DNA of 7,184 nt, taken from assembly GCA_017885485.1 (NCBI GenBank), contig JAFNFZ010000263.1, forward strand, positions 1 to 7,184, read 5' to 3'. The notes under the pieces are model-generated. The model was given only the letters and a program-made list of their open reading frames with translations. It was not told the origin of the DNA and ran no database searches. Source of the stretch: Chloroflexota bacterium. GTDB taxonomy: Bacteria > Chloroflexota > Dehalococcoidia > UBA2247 > RBG-13-53-26. Positions 5,186 through 7,184 of the stretch are shown here, in pieces. Positions within the stretch are counted from its first letter, which is position 1; every line of letters begins with the position of its first letter. The position numbers were made by a program, and so were the translations under genes.

Positions 5186-6718
5186 ATGACCACTCGTGGT
5201 GATGATATTGCTTCTGTCATCAGACGACAGATAGAGGAGTTCGGGACCACGGCAACCATGGTCGACGTGGGCACCGTAGTTGAGGTAGCTGATGGACTGG
5301 CCCGCATCCACGGTCTGTCGGGTGCCAAGGCCAACGAGTTGCTGCAGTTCCCAGGTGACGTCATGGGCCTGGCTCTCAATTTGGAGGAAGATGGGGTGGG
5401 CGCTGTCATCCTCGGCGATGCCCTGGCCATCAAAGAAGGTGATGAGGTTCGATGCACTGGAAGAATCCTCGAGGTGCCAGTGGGAGCAGGCCTGATTGGC
5501 CGGGTGATTGACCCCCTGGGGAGACCGCTTGATGACAAGGGCCCCATCAGGCATGACAAGGTGCGTCCTCTGGAGATCGTGGCACCGAACGTTGTCCGTC
5601 GTGCACCGGTGAACGTTCCAGTGCACACTGGCATCAAGGCCATTGACGCCATCATCCCCATCGGCCGTGGACAGCGTGAGCTGATCATCGGTGACCGCTT
5701 CACTGGCAAGTCGACCATCTGCATTGACACGATTATCAGTCAAAAGGGCGGGGATCTTGTCTGCATCTACGCAGCCATCGGTCAGAAGACATCCAAGGTG
5801 GCCCAGATAGTGGCCACTCTGGAGTCCTATGGCGCCATGGAACACACCATTGTAGTGGCTGGCAACGCCTCCGACCCTGCTTCCATGCAGTACATCTGTC
5901 CCTACGCAGCCTGCGCTGTGGGTGAAGAGTTCATGGAACAGGGCAAGGATGCCCTGGTGATCTATGATGACCTGACCAAGCATGCCTGGGCATATCGCGA
6001 GATCTCCCTGTTGCTGCGGCGACCTCCGGGCCGTGAAGCTTATCCCGGCGACGTTTTCTATCTTCACAGCCGTCTGCTGGAGAGGGCGGCCAAGCTGGCC
6101 CCCGAATATGGCGGCGGCTCTCTTACTGCCTTGCCCATTATCGAGACGCAGTTGGGCGACATCTCAGGTTACATTCCCACCAATGTGATATCCATCACCG
6201 ATGGCCAGATCTATCTGGAGACAGACCTGTTCAATGCCGGCATCCGCCCGGCCATGAATGTGGGGCTCTCCGTTTCCAGGGTAGGCGGATCGGCGCAGAG
6301 CAAAGCCATGAGGAAGGTGGCCGGCAAACTCAGGCTGGAGTTGGCTCAGTACCGTGAACTGGCTGCTTTCGCCCAGTTTGGTGCCGCTGATCTGGACAAG
6401 GCAACAAAGGCTCAGCTTGAGAGAGGCCAGCGAAGCACCCAGATCCTCAAGCAGCCTCAGTACAGTCCCTTGTCTTTGGAGAAGCAAATCATCATCCTGT
6501 ATGCCGTGACCAACGGGTATCTGGACGATGTACCTGTGGATAGTGTCATTCGGTTTGAGGATGATCTCCAGAAACTCATGGAGACCAGCCATCCTGAGGT
6601 AGGCGAAGCCATCGCCAGCAGCAAGGATCTGGCTCCAGAGACAGAGGAGTCCCTGAAGAAGGCCATTGTTGAGTTCAAGCAAGGTTGGACACGCCAGAGC
6701 AGGTCTCAAGACGCCTGA
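5186..6718 (+). CDS. atpA: F1Fo ATP synthase subunit alpha
   Basis: Alpha forms the non-catalytic nucleotide-binding positions of the F1 hexamer and supplies an arginine to the catalytic sites on beta. The 510-aa length is standard. In order: a beta-barrel crown domain (about 25-92, '[14 protein letters not shown]'); the nucleotide-binding core with P-loop 'GDRFTGKS' (169-176, K175); '[15 protein letters not shown]' (195-209); the Walker B strand '[15 protein letters not shown]' (256-270, D261); '[15 protein letters not shown]' (278-292); and the arginine finger R365 in '[14 protein letters not shown]' (358-371). A C-terminal helical bundle follows. The P-loop departs from the nearly standard GDRQTGKT: F replaces Q at 172 and S replaces T at 176. 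The S still provides a hydroxyl for Mg2+. The start is fixed by the strong SD and the family N-terminus. The catalytic beta gene is not in the window. Confidence 0.98.
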   Translation: MTTRGDDIASVIRRQIEEFGTTATMVDVGTVVEVADGLARIHGLSGAKANELLQFPGDVMGLALNLEEDGVGAVILGDALAIKEGDEVRCTGRILEVPVGAGLIGRVIDPLGRPLDDKGPIRHDKVRPLEIVAPNVVRRAPVNVPVHTGIKAIDAIIPIGRGQRELIIGDRFTGKSTICIDTIISQKGGDLVCIYAAIGQKTSKVAQIVATLESYGAMEHTIVVAGNASDPASMQYICPYAACAVGEEFMEQGKDALVIYDDLTKHAWAYREISLLLRRPPGREAYPGDVFYLHSRLLERAAKLAPEYGGGSLTALPIIETQLGDISGYIPTNVISITDGQIYLETDLFNAGIRPAMNVGLSVSRVGGSAQSKAMRKVAGKLRLELAQYRELAAFAQFGAADLDKATKAQLERGQRSTQILKQPQYSPLSLEKQIIILYAVTNGYLDDVPVDSVIRFEDDLQKLMETSHPEVGEAIASSKDLAPETEESLKKAIVEFKQGWTRQSRSQDA

Positions 6719-6762
6719 TGCTGTTTGGCAACAGGAACTGATATCGGAGCAACCGAAACAGA

Positions 6763-7184
6763 TTGGCTAACATACGACTGATTCGGCGGCGCATCCGCAG
6801 CATCCAGTCAACGGCGAAAATCACCAAAGCTATGGAGATGGTGGCTACGTCCAAGATGCGGAGGGCTCAGGAGCGCGACCTGGCCGGCAGACCTTATGCC
6901 GAGAAGATCCAGCAGGTTCTGTCCGATCTGGTTGCAGAGCAGGGGGGCAGTGTTCACCCCCTGCTGGAAAGCCGGGACGTGAAAAGGATTGAAATAGTTC
7001 ACATCACGCCTGATCGCGGGTTGTGCGGCGGCCTCAATGCCAACATGAACCGCAGCATAGGGAGCTTCCTGCTGGAGCAGATCTCTCCTTCGGTTCTGAT
7101 CACTGTAGGTCGCAAGGGCAGAGACTACATGCTGCGCTACAGTCGTGAGGTTCGAGCTGAGTTCACCGGCATCGGAGATCGTCC
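6763..7184 (+). CDS. atpG: F1Fo ATP synthase subunit gamma, N-terminal part (TTG start, runs off the right edge)
   Basis: Gamma is the central rotor shaft linking the c ring to the alpha-beta hexamer. The open frame runs without a stop from 6763 to the window end, 140 codons plus two bases. With the TTG at 6763 as initiator it begins (M)ANIRLIRRRIRSIQS, matching the canonical gamma start 'MANxRxIRRRIxSxxxTxKIT'. Then come 'TAKITKAMEMVATSKMRRAQ' (the long N-terminal shaft helix) and 'DRGLCGGLNANMN', the conserved start of the globular domain. No ATG lies in frame before residue 24, which is inside the conserved helix, so TTG is the best start. A GGAG (6746-6749) lies 13 bases before it, a longish spacing suggesting weak initiation. 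It begins 44 bases after atpA. The C-terminal helix that completes the shaft is missing because the window ends. Confidence 0.95.
   Translation, partial: MANIRLIRRRIRSIQSTAKITKAMEMVATSKMRRAQERDLAGRPYAEKIQQVLSDLVAEQGGSVHPLLESRDVKRIEIVHITPDRGLCGGLNANMNRSIGSFLLEQISPSVLITVGRKGRDYMLRYSREVRAEFTGIGDR

Noticed and set aside
5150..6067. Open frame of 305 codons on the minus strand opposite atpA
   Set aside because: It is antisense to a conserved atpA; no motif or SD supports it.

Overview
The window is ordinary bacterial chromosome, judged by eye to be moderately GC-rich. It holds two divergent gene blocks separated by about 150 bases. The likely source is a member of the Chloroflexota (Dehalococcoidia or a relative). 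I infer this mainly from the ATP synthase a subunit, which has an extra N-terminal hydrophobic segment and a large insert in the loop before the 'TDIN' segment. I recall a comparable layout from Chloroflexus-type a subunits, but no search was run, so the lineage is tentative.

Minus strand, positions 2012 down to 1: a complete lysS (class II lysyl-tRNA synthetase, 493 aa) is followed after 33 bases by the first 165 codons of serS (seryl-tRNA synthetase), which runs off the left edge. The pair looks co-transcribed from a promoter just upstream of lysS, with a very short leader.

Positions 2013-2161 form a compact divergent control region. A lysS promoter points left and a good sigma70-type atp promoter points right. 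A perfect 16-bp direct repeat (two copies, 18-bp period, each with a small dyad) fills the space between the two -35 boxes.

Plus strand, positions 2162 to 7184: an F1Fo ATP synthase operon in the order atpZ/I-atpB-atpE-(38-aa ORF)-atpF-atpH-atpA-atpG', cut by the right edge inside atpG. AtpB (a), AtpE (c ring) and AtpF (b) build the membrane sector. AtpH (delta), AtpA (alpha) and AtpG (gamma) belong to F1 and its stalks. The beta (atpD) and epsilon (atpC) genes presumably lie just beyond the window. The c subunit has the residues of a proton-type rather than a sodium-type ring.

Two things stand out. First, AtpB carries a strongly acidic insert of about 80 residues whose two halves both read like biotinyl/lipoyl-type (barrel-sandwich hybrid) repeats without the modifiable lysine. 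It sits in a loop expected to face outside the membrane. Second, an unlisted 38-codon ORF between atpE and atpF has a strong Shine-Dalgarno sequence and encodes an almost wholly hydrophobic single-span peptide, a candidate new small Fo-associated protein.
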